Shown here piece after piece: positions 1 to 14,136 of a stretch of DNA of 64,000 bases. Origin of the DNA: Heliocybe sulcata (Eukaryota; Basidiomycota; Agaricomycetes; Gloeophyllales; Gloeophyllaceae); NCBI GenBank assembly GCA_004369045.1, contig ML213504.1, positions 1,273,508 to 1,337,507 of the forward strand, written 5' to 3'. Numbering within the stretch: position 1 is the first letter of the stretch; every line of letters begins with the position of its first letter. Made by a program: the position numbers and the translations under genes. The notes under the pieces were generated by a model. It saw nothing but the letters and a program-made list of their open reading frames with translations, had not been told where the DNA came from and did not search any database.

Positions 1-79
1 AACGAACGCAGTATACATGACCACTATAAATGTCCCAGCTGCGCGTTACACAGAGGACCAAACTCCCCCTCTTATCGCT

Positions 80-3039
80 ATGAGGATTGCAGGAGCTGCC
101 GCGGCGGTATTGCTGTTCGCTGCTGGGACGAATGCTGCTGTCAGCTGGGCTGCGACACCCTTCAACCCCGCTGCAGTTCCTTTGGCCGTTCGCACGCCAT
201 ACCTCTCTGCCTGGCTTCCTCAAGGCTCTGGAACTGCTCTAAACGATGCATGGCCGGCCTTCTGGACAGGATCCGTACGTATTCATGGAACCGTATCCAG
301 TACATGGTTACTGAGTTGCTATACCAGACCCTAGGATGGGCGGGATACATCAAGGTGGACAACACTGTATACACCTTCCTAGGTGATCCAGTCGTTTCTG
401 GGACTAGTCCTTCTAAGGCAGTTCAGAAGAGTTTGACTGTAAGCGAGACCTAAGCTGTGTGTCGTACCTACCCTAACCTCAGACAAATAGTTCACTGCCA
501 CTCAAAGCACATTCGTCATGACCGCTGGCCCAGTGGACTTGACCGTCAATTTTTTGAGTCCCGTGGAGGTCGGATCGCAGCGTCTGATTATACTGGTGCC
601 TATCTGATTCATCCTCTATCGCGCAGCCCACGGACTTAGTACTTCAATCACTGCCGTTCTCGTACCTGGCTCTGTCTGCCCAATCCAACGACGGCAACTC
701 ACATACTGTTCAAGTATACACGGATATAAGTGCGGAATGGGTGACTGGCGACGACTCTTTGACAGCAAACTGGACCACCGCCACCGGTGATATCCTCACC
801 CACCAAGTCCAACTTGTATCCCAGACTCAGTTCGGCGAAGTCTCGGATCATATCCAACGTAAGTACACAACCCAAAATCCTGAGGCTATATTATGCTCAT
901 ACTGGAACAGAGGGTTCTGCATATTACTCTACGCTCAACGTAAGCTTGTTAAGTCTCTTCAGGCGAACATTAACTTACCCGAGAGTACAATACAGACGGA
1001 TGGCGCAACCTATCAGACTGGGCAGGATACCGTCGTCCGTGCTCAGTTCATCAACAACGGTCAACTCGCTAACACTGAAGACACGAACTTCCGAGCTGTG
1101 TCAGACAACTGGCCCGTCTTTGGCTTGGCTCATGATCTTGGGACCGTTGGTACCGCCGCAACTAGCCCGGTCTTGTACTCTGTGGGTCACGTCCGTGACC
1201 CTGCTATCCAGTACATCGTATCTGGTGGTGCTCTGCAGTCCAGGAGTGTCTACTTCTGGAGTCAGTATTCCACTGTAGCCAGTGCTGTGAGTCATGATAA
1301 AAAATTCGACATCTGCTGTGTGCTTGTATTCATAGGGCCTATCAGATTTCTTTCTTCCTTGGCGACTATAGCAACGCGTTGTCTAGAGCCCAAGCTTTCG
1401 ATTCCAAATTGAACTCGGACTCCTCGGCCATCTCTAGCGACTATGCAGCCATTACTGCTTTGTCGGTTAGGCAGGCTTTCGGCGCCACCGAGATTACGGT
1501 TTCGAAGAACAGCGACGGCAGCTGGAATACGGATGATGTCCTCATGTTCATGAAGGAGATATCCAGTGACGGCGTCAGCAAATTCCTACTCGTTTCAGAC
1601 GGCTTTTCTTGACTCCAGCTATAGAACGTCAACACTGTAGACGTCATATTCCCTGCCTGGCCAATCTTCCTGTACACGAACCCTGCACTAGGAAAGTACT
1701 TGCTCCTGCCATTGTTCGAGTACCAAGCGACTGGCCAGTATCCGAACAACTGGGCTGTACATGATATGGGTTAGTCCATCGAAATGATACTAATCGATCT
1801 TACTGATATCACCGGGCAGGTGCAAATTATCCTAAGGCCATAGGCCATAATGATGGACAAGATGAGCCGATGCCGCTTGAAGGTCAGCTGCGCTGAAACA
1901 GTACCAGGGATATAGCGGATTCATGACCACGATCTTCACAGAGAGCGGCAACATGTTGATAATGACACTAAGCTACACGCAGAAAGCCAACGACCAATCG
2001 CTGATTAACTCCTACGTCAGTCCATCTTGCTTTAGGTATATGATACAAGCTGATCGGACCTACCACCAAAAGTCCGACCTCCTTGATCAATGGACACAAT
2101 ATCTGATTGCGGAAGCACTTATTCCTGCCAACCAGATCAGTACCGATGACTTCGCCGGCTCTTTGGCCAACCAGACCAACCTCGCCATCAAGGGTATTGT
2201 CGGCATCAAAGCCATGTCTGAAATTGCTTCGCTGCTGGGCAACACCAACACGGCGTCGAACTACAGCGTGAGTCTCAGGAAGCTTTAGCGTATAGGTGGC
2301 TCTCTGACCCTCTAATCCCAGTCCATCGCTGCCTCGTACGTGCCCCAATGGCAGCAATACGCTACTGCTTCCACAGGGAACCACTTAACCCTCTCGGTGC
2401 GTCCATTATAATCTCTCCATCTTACCCCTGATGTTTGATACTGTATCTATAGTACGGCAATAGCAGCAGCTGGGGCCTGTCCTATAACCTCTACGCAGAC
2501 AAGCTGTTGGGCACCAACGTCTTCCCAAGCTCCGTCTATGAAATGCGTAAGTGGCTGATTGTCATGGTGCCCTGACGCTTGCTAATGAGCGTTTCCATGC
2601 AGAGGATGCCTGGTATCCTACCGTTGCTCGTGAGTGTATGTCGTGCTTTTTCAAGCAACAAAACTAAACTACCAATCCGTAGAACCCTATGGCGTTCCCT
2701 TGGACACCAGACACACGTACACCAAGTCTGGTAAGTCCTTCATCGCAGGGATTGCAGGCTATCAGCTCATGCATCTTGCGCTTGCAGATTGGTCGATCTG
2801 GGCTGCCGCCATCGCTACCAGCACGACGACCCGCGACCTCTTCATCTCATCGGTATACAAGTATGCCGCTGATGGCGAGAGCAGTCAGCCACTGGGTGAT
2901 TGGTACGAGACCACGGACGGATCGGTCGAGGGCTTCAGGTCCCGCCCTGTCGTGGGTGGCCACCTGGCTCTGGTGAGTAGCTATAATAATATGCTACATT
3001 GCCCGCGGCTAACCATCGGACCTTCAGTTGCTGTTGTAA
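80..3039 (+). CDS. gtaA: Secreted glutaminase A (GtaA-like)
   Basis: Hydrolyses glutamine to glutamate and ammonia outside the cell; fungal GtaA family (DUF4965, DUF5127 and DUF1793 regions). The first 20 residues (MRIAGAAAAVLLFAAGTNA) form a signal peptide, so I chose the ATG at 80; an in-frame ATG at 17 would put 21 polar residues in front of it. Family blocks can be followed through about a dozen exons: PLAVRTPYLSAWLPQG, LNDAWPAFWTGS, LGWAGYIKVDNTVYTFLG, VDVIFPAWPIFLYTNP, AIGHNDGQDEPMPLEESGNM, YGVPLDTRHTYTKSDW and a C-terminal RPVVGGHLALLLL. The first intron is about 275-327 and the last ends at 3027. Every exon keeps frame, so the gene looks intact at the family's usual length of nearly 700 residues. 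Its product is the substrate of the glutamine synthetase encoded near 50.1 kb. The family assignment is firm; exact exon edges are inferred. Confidence 0.9.
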
Positions 3040-3394
3040 ACCAAAGTACGAACTCGCGACTGCGATCCCGTCTTCTTTTATCTTTGTTGTAAACGGTTCC
3101 ATAGGTCAGAATAAACATCTGAAATGACCAGTCCTCTGGCATGCATGATGCAACCAATGTTGAGTATCCTGGCAGATAACACAAACGGAACAGGTCCCGA
3201 TCAGACAAAGGTCATCGAGATAGAGCCACCCCGATCGTCTCCTCTACCCAGGACAGCAGTGGTAGACCTTCCTGCTGCCTTGCTTCATACGTATCTAGGA
3301 GACTCTCTGGTCTGCCATTAGCGCGATCCAACCTAAACGCGGAGCAGAGAATTTTGAAATCTTCGCCATAAGTTATCCGGAAATTCCTGCGCCA

Positions 3395-5499
3395 TCACTT
3401 CAGCCTTGTCCTCATGATAGTGAGGTTAACGGGAACGTACAGCACGCATCCCTCCCACCTCCCAACCGCCCGACTGGTAATCAGGTCCACGAACCACGTC
3501 CCGCTGACCGATGAGCAGAGCTCGGTGCCCGTCTCGCAGATGCGGTTCAGGAGGCGCTGTTCCGCTTCATCCCGTAGAAGCTGACTGAGTTGGGTGATGG
3601 AAGCAACGTTGATTTTCCCCTGCGGTAGGTGAGCGTATAGCTTGGATGGAGACGTGAAGGTGAGCCGTAGTGTATCTCTGTTGAAAGCTGTGAGGCAATC
3701 AATCATACCGCTACCGAATATTCTTACCTTGTACCAATCCTCACAACGATGTCACCACTTAGCCGTCCTCCATTCCGGTCATTGAACAGCTCTACCAGAG
3801 CCTGTCCCGTCTCGCCCACGCTGTTTAGCCTCATAGTAGACGGCACGCCCGCCGCTCTCAGAGCACCAGTCATCTTCTCTACCTCGACGTTCACGCGGGA
3901 ACAGAAGACTTCGTACTGCAGCGCTTCGAGTACTGGCTGCAGTATTGCTGGTGCTGGCGGAGGTGGGTTCTGTGATAACGCTGGGTCGTTGCGGAGCCGC
4001 TGCGTTTTGAAGTGCGTGTGGATGCGTAGGAGCAGAAGGTGCAACGCGGCGAAGATGAGGTCGCATTTTGCGTCTCCCAGATCTGGGGGTTCGTCGGGCT
4101 GCTCAATAGAATCGCTATCCACCTATAATTAACGACTTGTTAGTTCATGTACCAACGGCGAGTAATATGGCTTTACCAATTCGAACGCGAGTTCGGTGTT
4201 CTGTGCTGCTTCTATCACGATCAGGCGTTCGGACACTCGTGACGAAGCACTGGGTAAGGAGCTGCTCTCTCGGATCAAGAGTGAGAATACCTCCTGCTCG
4301 ATGAGTTCTCTTTGGGCAGCTGCTAAAGCTCCATCCACGGTATCTTCCCTGGGTACCAACAAACGGTTCTGTGACGCAGTTCGTCGCCCACTCTCATCCA
4401 GGGTAGATAGCCGAATACGGAGACGAGTCTTCTGGCGGTGTGGCAACTCCAAAACATTCGATGAAGTCTCGAAAGTTGGCATATGACCGATCGCTCGTCT
4501 CCGGAAAGCCGGGCTGGCTGAGGCATAAGTGAGCTTCAATAACTGTAAATAAGAATAGGAGTTACGGACAGTCCTCCAGTCCGAACGAGATTAGGAAGTC
4601 TTTGGAGGTCTTGTCCGCACCCTTGCCAGTAGCGGAACCGAATGGCAAGGGGGCCGGGACAAGTCCCCAATTTGATTTTCTGATTTTGAGGGCTTGACTC
4701 CAGTATTGCTCTCCGCGCACTCTAGCGCGTTCCATGCCGGCGGCGGCGCCCTTGAAGACGTTGGCAGCCTGCCGCAATGCTTCGTCCTTGCCGCCAATGG
4801 CCAGTTGCGCATTGAACGCCTGGACCGATGGGATCGGGACTGGTTTCGTAACTATCGAGGCAGTGAGCTCGGCGTTCGGGAGTACGGGAGCAGGTGTCGG
4901 TGCATGAGACCCAGGCAAGATAGGTGCCTCTGACCCCGGCACGGGTGCGGAGGTCGAAAGCAATAAGCTCATGAGGTCCCTCGCGTGAGACATTTCTCCG
5001 AGGGCAATGCTAGGTTCGTGAATGAAAATGCATGGCGATAAGATGACCATACTCACTATAGCTGTGGCATGAGTTGCATGCGCATTCTGAAGAGTTCTTC
5101 GGCCGTCATGGGCTGGATACGGCGCGTCTCTTCTGCGTCTTGCTCCACTTCCGCGTCCTCTGGATTCTCTGTGTCGTCCTCATTATCAGCGTGGCGTGCA
5201 ACACCATGCTTGTCGAAGAAGTCGAGCCCTCTTTCGAGGAATATCCGCCTTAGCTTATCACCCAGAACCTGAGAGGGGTCTTCGCGCCTGCATGAGGGTA
5301 TATCTCCAAGACGACAGGGAGTATATTGGGACGCTTACGGTTCGTAAATGTGCTCTCCTTCCGGAGTAATATCAAGTAGGACCGGGATGTAATTGCCACG
5401 GTCGTCCTTGTAGGGTCTTTCGAGGGAGAGCCTGAGTTTCTTCCATGGAGGCTCTTCCATCACCGCCGCAGACGACGACGAGATAGAGTACAGATCCAT
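3395..5499 (-). CDS. MED17: Mediator complex subunit 17 (Med17/Srb4)
   Basis: Subunit of the Mediator head module, which links activators to RNA polymerase II in the nucleus. The N-terminus reads MDLYSISSSSAAVMEEPPWK followed by KLRLSLERPYKDDRG and VLLDITPEGEHIYEP, typical of basidiomycete Med17. A later exon has IALGEMSHARDLMSLLLS, and the C-terminus ends with a Trp-Phe-Val pair and VGRWEGCVLYVPVNLTIMR. Five or so short introns split about 600 residues. The start ATG at 5499 lies 242 bases from the divergent Zn2Cys6 gene, so the two promoters must overlap. The stop TGA is at 3395-3397. It is convergent with the glutaminase gene, about 355 bases away. Recognition rests on the N-terminal and C-terminal signatures; internal exons are less certain. 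Confidence 0.82.
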
Positions 5500-5741
5500 T
5501 GTTTAGTCGAGATCAGGAACGCAATGCTGCAGCAAGGCGCCGAGCTGCTGCGGGGATTACCGACGTGAATATTGTGAGATAAGATGGACCTTGTGGCGGG
5601 ACTCTGCACGCGGTTCTCTATGACTAGGAAACAGCGCCCACAAGCCTCTAGCCCATAAGCTCGCCCGCACGCTCAACTAATATTGATCCAAGTCCGACGA
5701 GCTCTAACGTCCGACCGGCGACGACTCTCACCCCTGCCACG

Positions 5742-8700
5742 ATGGTCAAAACTACCAACCATGCATCCCCCGGCGGCACTCCGGGTGCCCAGTCTGCTAA
5801 AAGGAAAAAAGAGGACGATGATGCGATTGCAGGGTCCTCGAAGAAACCGCGGACTCGCGTCAGGTATGGCGTGCTCTCGAAGGCGGTCCAGGGTCTCTTT
5901 CTCACCGGTGCCCAGCTATTCATGCGGCGAGTGCCATCGTCGCAAGCAGAAAGTGCGTTGCTTGCGCCATTCAATCTTGCGTCTGACTGAATTGCATCAA
6001 CAAAGTGTGACAGACAGGTGCCATGCTCGCATGTACGTCTGAATTGTCCTTGTGCCTAACGAACAAAAATTGATTGGCTCCCGCGCAGTGCATCGCTCGG
6101 AAGGTCCCTGAGCTCTGCAAGGCCTACCAGCCGGGCAAGTCAGACCAAGACCTTCACCTGCGCATCTCTCGCTTGGAGCGCATAATCGAAACAGCTCTTC
6201 CCCAGTTCTGCTCTGCGGATGCTTCGACTCCTGCATCGGCCGAAACAAGTGGCTTCGCAGAACGCCAGCGTTCCCTCTCAGAAGGACTCGACGATGACAC
6301 CCGTTCGCAGGTGGAAGATCAGGATGCGAGCGGGGGCATTTTTCAGAGTGGGAGGTGGTTCGGACATAGTGCATCAGGCAGCGTCGCTCCTGCATCAGTC
6401 CTAGAGCAGGTCCGTCGATCATCCACTTAGGACCAGTTCAATTGTGCTGAACTCTTACCGCAGTTACAACACGTCGTTGGCTCATCAAACATGGACTCCC
6501 GATCACAAGACGGGAGGGCGTCACGTTCTCCTACCATGGATTCGGTTAAGGCCGAGATTGCCCCTAAGACACCTGGCTCAAGTTACGCCCACGCATCCAC
6601 CTCCAACATCGCGACAACCTCTATCATCGACTCCGAACCGTCTGCTGCAGACAAGCTGAAGAGTCTTGTCCAAGATTGCGGCGTCTCCCCACAAAACTTC
6701 ACCGACCTGTTGCAGGAGCTCCCCCACCAGCCGTTCACCAACATCCTCATAGACCATTACTTCGCTTCCATGTATGTCCCCGATGTCTTTGATGGACTAT
6801 GAAACATTCTCATTCCGCCTGCACTAAGCAATTGGACTCGCTACCCGTTATCCGAGCGAGACTTTAGGGCTGCCTATGCATCCATCTGTGCGAACGGCGC
6901 AGATATCAATCCGAACGATGTCCGCTTCCTCCCTTTGCTCTATGTCGTACTGGCCATCTCAGTACGACTGGCTCCAGAAGCCATAGCCGGAGACGTCCGC
7001 ACTCGTAGACTGACATCTTTACGCTACTATTGGTCCTGTGAGCAGTTTTGCGAGGGTGATTTTCGGGAACTCTAATGGTTGGTCATTGATAGCCCGACGT
7101 TCTCTCTTGATCGCGGCTGCCATACAGCCTGATTCGCTGGAGATGGTCCTGACGCGGTTACTGGTATGCGTTGGGTGGCTTTTCGCAATGTCCTCAAGAG
7201 CTGACCTCTATCACAGAGTGCGCGTTTCTTGACCTTTGACCGGCGCATCACAGAATGTTGGAGTCAGTTAGGCGCTGCCGTGCGTACGGCGCAAGCCCTC
7301 GGGTTGCACCGGGATGGTCAAGCTATGGTATGCTGGTAGCGCTGGAATTCTGCGCTTTTACTGACATACCACCAGGGAATGGATCCAGCCCGGGTTGAAT
7401 ATAGACGGCGTATATGGTGAGTGACATTCAAAGCGATGCGATTCCCGGTATGATGTAACATCATCCTACAGGGCATACCTTTACCATGCCGACCGGTCGT
7501 ATGCTCTCGTACTTGGCAGACCAAACGCCATTCAGGACTGCTACACTTCGACCTTGCCACCTTTAAACATCGCCGACGAAACTGTACTGGCTCCCGGGAT
7601 GAATGCTTCACCTCCGTTGTCTCAGCCAACCCCTATGACTTTCGTAATCCTCCGGCATCGTCTAGCTGTCATCATCGGCCACATGGTGCATCACTTCCAA
7701 CAAGTCCGTAACCCGAGCCACTACTCAGATGTTCTAGCGCTGGACGAGGAGCTGCTCAAATTCATTAACGAGCTGCCGCCGCATTTTGCGATGGAGCCAG
7801 ACACTTCGCTGGACAGTACTTTGACATATGTTCCGGTGCATCGGTACCTTCTCATTACGGAGGTCCTGTTCGTGAGGATCAGTTTGCACCGGCCATACCT
7901 CCTGCGCAAGCTCGGCTCTGATCGGTATCTCCCCTCTCGGAAAGCATGCTTCGAGTCAGCTGTCAAGGACTTCCAGGTGCGGCGCAAGTTTAAGGAGGGC
8001 AGCCCGCGGGAGGCAAGGGATTCGCTAAGCAATGCCTACCGGGAATTCCAGACCGCTATGGTCAGTGGGATTTATCTCGTGTTGGAGCCTAGGGGTGTCC
8101 ATTCGGAGGCTATGCACACCATCCTGGATCAATTTCTGGCAGACCACGAAGGTATCCAGGACATTGACGAGACTACAAGGAGAGAACTCAAGATCATTGA
8201 GTTCTTGAAGAACAGGTCTCTGCAGGCTGAGGCTAGCGGCCAGGGCCCGTCTCGGCCGATGGACTCGAAGGCTGCCGGGCCCCATGTTGACGCCCAATTG
8301 CTGCTGGAGCTCGGGCAATCAGCGTCCCGGTCGCCGAGCGCTGTTCCGGTGATCCCCCGGCGCAAGTCCACGAATGGCACTGGTTTCAGCATCCCCTCTC
8401 CAGCTCTTGCGCAGTCTCCCAAAAATGCGTTTCGCAACGGTGTTCCCATTACACAGACGCGCTCGCCGACACTCCACCGCTTGCAGCAAGTGGACGCGTT
8501 CCAGCTGTCACCAACTGCGACTGGCAGCCCTGGCGCCGAGGAAGAGTCTACGGCGCAGCATCTGCTGGATCACTGGTGTAACACGGTCGCCGCGGGCTCC
8601 TTTGACGGGCCAAGCACTTTCAACGCGATCCCGTGGAATGGCATGAACGGGACGGACTTGGCGAGTCTATTCGCGCAGTCTTCCGGGTTTATGGGTAATG

Positions 8701-8780
8701 ACATGAACAACATGGCTGGGCCTGACATTTCGGACTGGAACTACTGGGAGACACTGGTCAACCAAATCCGAGGTTCATGA
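5742..8780 (+). CDS. Zn2Cys6 transcription factor with fungal_trans domain
   Basis: Probable nuclear DNA-binding regulator. After a basic N-terminus (AKRKKEDDDA, SSKKPRTRVR), two introns separate the cluster CGECHRRKQK / CDRQVPCSH / CIARKVPELC, which once spliced gives the six cysteines C-x2-C-x6-C-x5-C-x2-C-x8-C. A coiled segment (DLHLRISRLERIIE) follows. The middle region matches the fungal-specific factor domain: INWTRYPLSERDFRAAY, then a Cys-Trp and LGLHRDG-like stretch near 7290 and YRRRIW near 7400. The last exon from about 7450 is long and ends in a Ser/Pro-rich, Asn/Met-rich tail. A TGA in line with the 6491-6802 frame is not a defect: an intron of about 6772-6831 removes it and restores INWTRYP. 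Target genes are unknown. It is divergent with MED17. The family is firm and the regulon is not inferable. Confidence 0.88.
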
Positions 8781-9045
8781 TTTAATTACGTTTTGATTAT
8801 TTTCTTACGCCCCTCTTCCACTCCTCGTCATGAGCGCATTGCTTCTTGGCTTTGTACATGCCTTCATTAATCGACGCCACTATCCGTCTCGCTCATCGCT
8901 ATGTTGTACCTGTCAGCACATGTATTTCCTATCACATCTAGTTCGCTATCGGGAGCACTAATATTTCATAGAGTTATATTTCACATCGATCCATATGTCC
9001 TGTTCCGAATCACAGTGGCGTATGTATTGCGCAATTGCAGGGTGT

Positions 9046-10240
9046 CTACAGGAACATGAGGGTTGATGATAAGAGTGCTAGTAGTGCATATGGCTGTCTC
9101 TGCCGCTGTCCACTGCTGAGCATGGTGCGCCCCATGGACGATGGGAGCCGGACATCTGGAGTTGCCTGAGCTTCGGGCGGCAGGTCTAAGGTTGCCTGGG
9201 AGGAGCGGGCGTCATCCGATGAGGGGAGGCGAGCTTTCGCGGTCCCGTGAGTTGCAGAGCGAGTTGGATCCACAGTCTGAGTGCTTTCGGGTTCCCCTTG
9301 TGCGGACGCCTCGTCCGTCTTCGTGGCGTGACGGGAGTGAGTACGGGTATGCATCCTGGACGTTCTGCTGTCTGCTTTCGGATCGTCCCTGCTCGAATCC
9401 GCAAATGAGGTTGGCACGGTATTGCCGTCGGTGGGAATAGCCTGCACCGAGACAAGAGACGAAGTAGGTGTGCTGCTGGTCTCCGAGCTTGAGTCCGCCG
9501 ACGGAATTGGCACCGTAACGGCGGTGGAAGTAGCCTGTTCTGCTACGAGAGATGAAACTGCAGAGTAGCTTGTCGCCGACGTTGAGAGAGCGTCGGCTCC
9601 CATCGAGGACGCGGACGAGTTCGAAGCAAGGCCACCGGTTCCCCAGGGAATGGCATCTCCATCAGGTTGCGTGGCATTGTCAGGCGGAGTTGTAGCCCCC
9701 GAGGCCGAGGCGATCTGGACGAGCGTCAGGGTGAGGCATGAGTTAGTAGGGCAACTTGAGCCTACATACTGTGAAACGCGTCGTCCATTGCGCATCGGAC
9801 GTATTACCATCATTAGTGAACTATTCTTACTGTCAGCCAATTACCTGGACGAGCCTGAAGACGCCCGAACCTGATAGAAATATATCGCCGAGTAGGGGTC
9901 CACGTCCGGACAGGTCCAATTATACGGCGTGAGGCCGCTTGATGTGCCGTCCAGTCCACTTGCTACGTTCATGACCAGAACCATGGCGTTGTTGGGCCCT
10001 GTCATAAGATCTAGATCCAAAGTAGAGATTCGCATCGCCCGTGTTATTTTATGGGTGTATGAACGCACCGATTGACATGTTTCTCCATGTACCGGTAGTA
10101 TCAACATTCCATGCAATAGTACAGCTAGATCCAGCATAGAAGACGTCGCCAGGACTAGGAGCTACGGGGACAACTGTGGCGAAGGTAGAAGACAGCAGAG
10201 CTAGGTAAGCCAGACAGACGGGAAACAAGAGATGCAGCAT
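9046..10240 (-). CDS. KNH-like Ser/Thr-rich GPI-anchored wall protein
   Basis: Likely cell-surface protein of the Kre9/Knh1-like Ser-Thr-rich GPI-anchored family. It has a signal peptide (MLHLLFPVCLAYLALLSSTF), then the conserved VPVAPSPGDVFYAGSSCTIA and WNVDTTGTWRNMSIDLMTG (joined across an intron near 10010-10065), YNWTCPDVDPYSAIYFYQ and a small exon reading FTNDGNTSDAQWTTRFT. The rest is about 220 residues rich in Ser, Thr and Ala, which would be heavily O-glycosylated. It ends in the hydrophobic YALLALLSSTLMFL, a GPI-attachment signal. Length is about 350 residues. It is divergent from the ESCRT-III gene with 398 bases between starts. A role in beta-1,6-glucan or wall assembly is the family idea but is not proven for basidiomycete members. 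Confidence 0.8.
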
Positions 10241-10493
10241 TGTAAGGAGCGTATGGGTTCGGCGTGACCAGCACTTCAGATACTGAACAGCAGGAGCAGA
10301 GCGCAGAACAGTGGTACCGGACCAAGGCAAAGAGGGGGAGCTGAGCTTTCCTGAATCCTTAGAGTCCATATTTCGGTGTAGACTGCACGGCTGACCGAGG
10401 CCAGACGCAGTAAACGTCACCCGCCGAAACTTCGATGGCTGGTTAACCCCACGCTACTGAATCCCAGCAGCATATCGACGGTCTTGAGACGGA

Positions 10494-10501
10494 CTATATA
10501 G
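10494..10501. promoter_or_regulatory. CTATATAG TATA-like element between divergent genes
   Basis: The 398-base gap between the KNH-like gene (start 10240) and VPS24 (start 10639) carries the self-complementary CTATATAG at 10494-10501. It reads as a TATA-like element on both strands, 138 bases before the VPS24 ATG and 254 bases before the other start. Its use is inferred from position only. Confidence 0.3.
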
Positions 10502-10638
10502 AGGCCTTCCACACGCGTCTCACAGTACGGCGGCCAAGATCAAGCTCAAGAGTCAAGAGCGCCTATTTCGGCTGTATCCGCTTCGCGGGCTTCCTCTTGC
10601 CCAGTCTCGGGCGCGGTGGCGCTACCTGGTCGACGACG

Positions 10639-11492
10639 ATGCAGAGTATCAACCGCTTTTTGTACGGACCTACACCGGAGGAGAAGGTCAGGGCATGGCA
10701 ATCGAAGCTACGTGCTGAGACACGTCTGCTGGATCGTGAGATGAGACAGGTGAGCATATTCCCTTGCGCGGCGGCTGCGTAACAGTTGAAGAGGAACATA
10801 GCTTGATATCGCTACAAATAAAGCGCGACAAACGGTGAAGCAATTGGCTACTAAGGGTGACACCAAGTCAGCCCGAATACTAGCGAAGGAGGTTGTGAGG
10901 AGCAATCGCCAGAAGGATCGATTGTCTGTGAGCAAGGCGAGACTGGGGTCAATAGGCCACCAGCTGCAAGAGCAATTAGGTATGTAGCCGTATCACCATC
11001 TCCAGGAACAATAGTAACGAAGTATGTGGTGCATAGCGATGGCGAAAGTTACTGGTTCACTCCAGAAATCCACAGAGATCATGAAACTATCGAACTCTCT
11101 GATCAAGCTGCCACAAGTCAGCCAGACAATGAGACAGATGAGCATGGAGATGACAAAGGTGCGACAAAGGCTCTGGAACCATATTGTTGTTCCTGACCGA
11201 GTCCCATTAGGCCGGGATTATGGAGGAAATGTTGGAAGATACTCTTGAAATGGAAGAGGACGAGGAGCTGGAACTCGAGGCCGACGCTGAGGTAGACAAG
11301 GTCCTGTTCGAGCTTACAGACGGCAAGCTTGGACAGGCGGGTACTGTTGGTACTGAGGAACCGGTGAGTGACAGCTGTCTCGATGATTCGCGGCAACCCT
11401 TTCTCATTTATGGTCAGACGTTACAGGACGAGGAGACGGAGAGAGTTATGGAGCAGTATCGGGAGCAGTTAAGCGGTCTCTTGAGCGGGTGA
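10639..11492 (+). CDS. VPS24: ESCRT-III subunit Vps24 (CHMP3)
   Basis: Core ESCRT-III filament subunit that acts on endosomes with Vps20, Snf7 and Vps2 to cut intraluminal vesicles free. The N-terminal helix pair is clear: MQSINRFLYGPTPEEKVRAW, then DREMRQ, KQLATKGDTKSARILAKEVV, RQKDRLSVSKARLGSIGHQL. After more introns come KVTGSLQKSTEIMKLSNSLI and AGIMEEMLEDTLEMEEDEE, followed by an acidic helix and VDKVLFELTDGKLGQAG. The C-terminus (ERVMEQYREQLSGLLSG) is the MIM1-like segment bound by Vps4. Four to five short introns give about 215-220 residues, the normal size. The gene is complete and is followed after 250 bases by IDH2 in the same direction. Confidence 0.93.
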
Positions 11493-11742
11493 ATCTGATA
11501 TGTTTTACTCGAGGACGGACATTAGTACTGTAGTCTAGACTTGTATTATACTCTGCGCTTCAAGAAGTGTGCATTAATGTTGCTACGACGTTAAGTTCAG
11601 AGTTGCAACGTTGATCCGTTATTCATTCGTCCGATTGCTGCGTGACATCACTCCACGTGGACGCTCTCACGTATGCCTCCCGGCTTTCTCCCTCTTTTCG
11701 AGGTTCAACTGTTTCTTAACTTTGGACATCCTCTCCTTTAAA

Positions 11743-13565
<1,823 letters not shown>

Positions 13566-14136
13566 ACTGCCCGTTATCAGTGGCGCCTTGGTAGGCTTCT
13601 AGATCACAGCACACCAACCAAAAAAGACTTGTGGCCTCTCCAATAGAGCTTAATTTATGTGTGGTGTATACTTGGTGTATGTGCGATTCGAGCAATGCTG
13701 GGTTCCATGACATAGGATCACGCTGTCAGAGGACTGATGCAATCCCAGAGTACAGGCAGAAATCTGTCAGAGAAAACGTCGTAGCACGGAAAAGGCTTCG
13801 GTGCGAGAGGAGGGCGTGGGAACGTCCAGCGCTGCGGGTAAAAGTGCGGAGTAGCACTGGCAGTACTGGCTCTCGCTCTTACGACGATAAAGCCCCTTCC
13901 AACGCCTAACGCAGGCATTCACGTCCATAATCCCCACAAGCCCTGCCGGGCAAAGCATCCACTGCTATAAAGCTCTTTCCTAACTTCCAGGCAAGTCTTG
14001 TGCCGTTGCTGTCATTTGGACGTGTCGTTAAGCCAGTCGGATTACCAGTCAAGACAACACGACCCTAACAGAAATACGAAAACCCAAAAACATTGAATAA
14101 TCGTCTATCCTTTCATCATCTCACATAACGAACACC
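13566..14136. other. Intergenic: IDH2 3' end and SSD1 promoter
   Basis: A 571-base gap. The first part holds the IDH2 3' untranslated region. The last 200 bases carry a TATA element (13966-13972) and a CA/TC-rich leader before the ACACC-ATG of SSD1. The 92-codon plus-strand open frame at 13631-13909 is Arg-rich and resembles nothing I know; I do not call it. Confidence 0.6.
13966..13972 (+). promoter_or_regulatory. TATA box of SSD1
   Basis: TATAAAG at 13966-13972, 171 bases before the SSD1 ATG. With initiation about 30 bases downstream the leader would be about 135-140 bases and CA/TC-rich. Inferred from sequence and position. Confidence 0.4.

Noticed and set aside
6772-6831. In-frame TGA in the Zn2Cys6 gene that looks like a premature stop
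   Set aside because: A 60-base GT-AG intron covers it, and splicing restores the family block INWTRYPLSERDFRAAY.
1-10240. A secondary-metabolite cluster around the Zn2Cys6 regulator
   Set aside because: No polyketide synthase, peptide synthetase, terpene cyclase, P450 or transporter lies next to it; the neighbours are Mediator, a glutaminase and a wall protein.
13631-13909. Plus-strand open frame of 92 codons after IDH2
   Set aside because: Arg-rich, no motif, and overlaps the IDH2 3' end and the SSD1 promoter.
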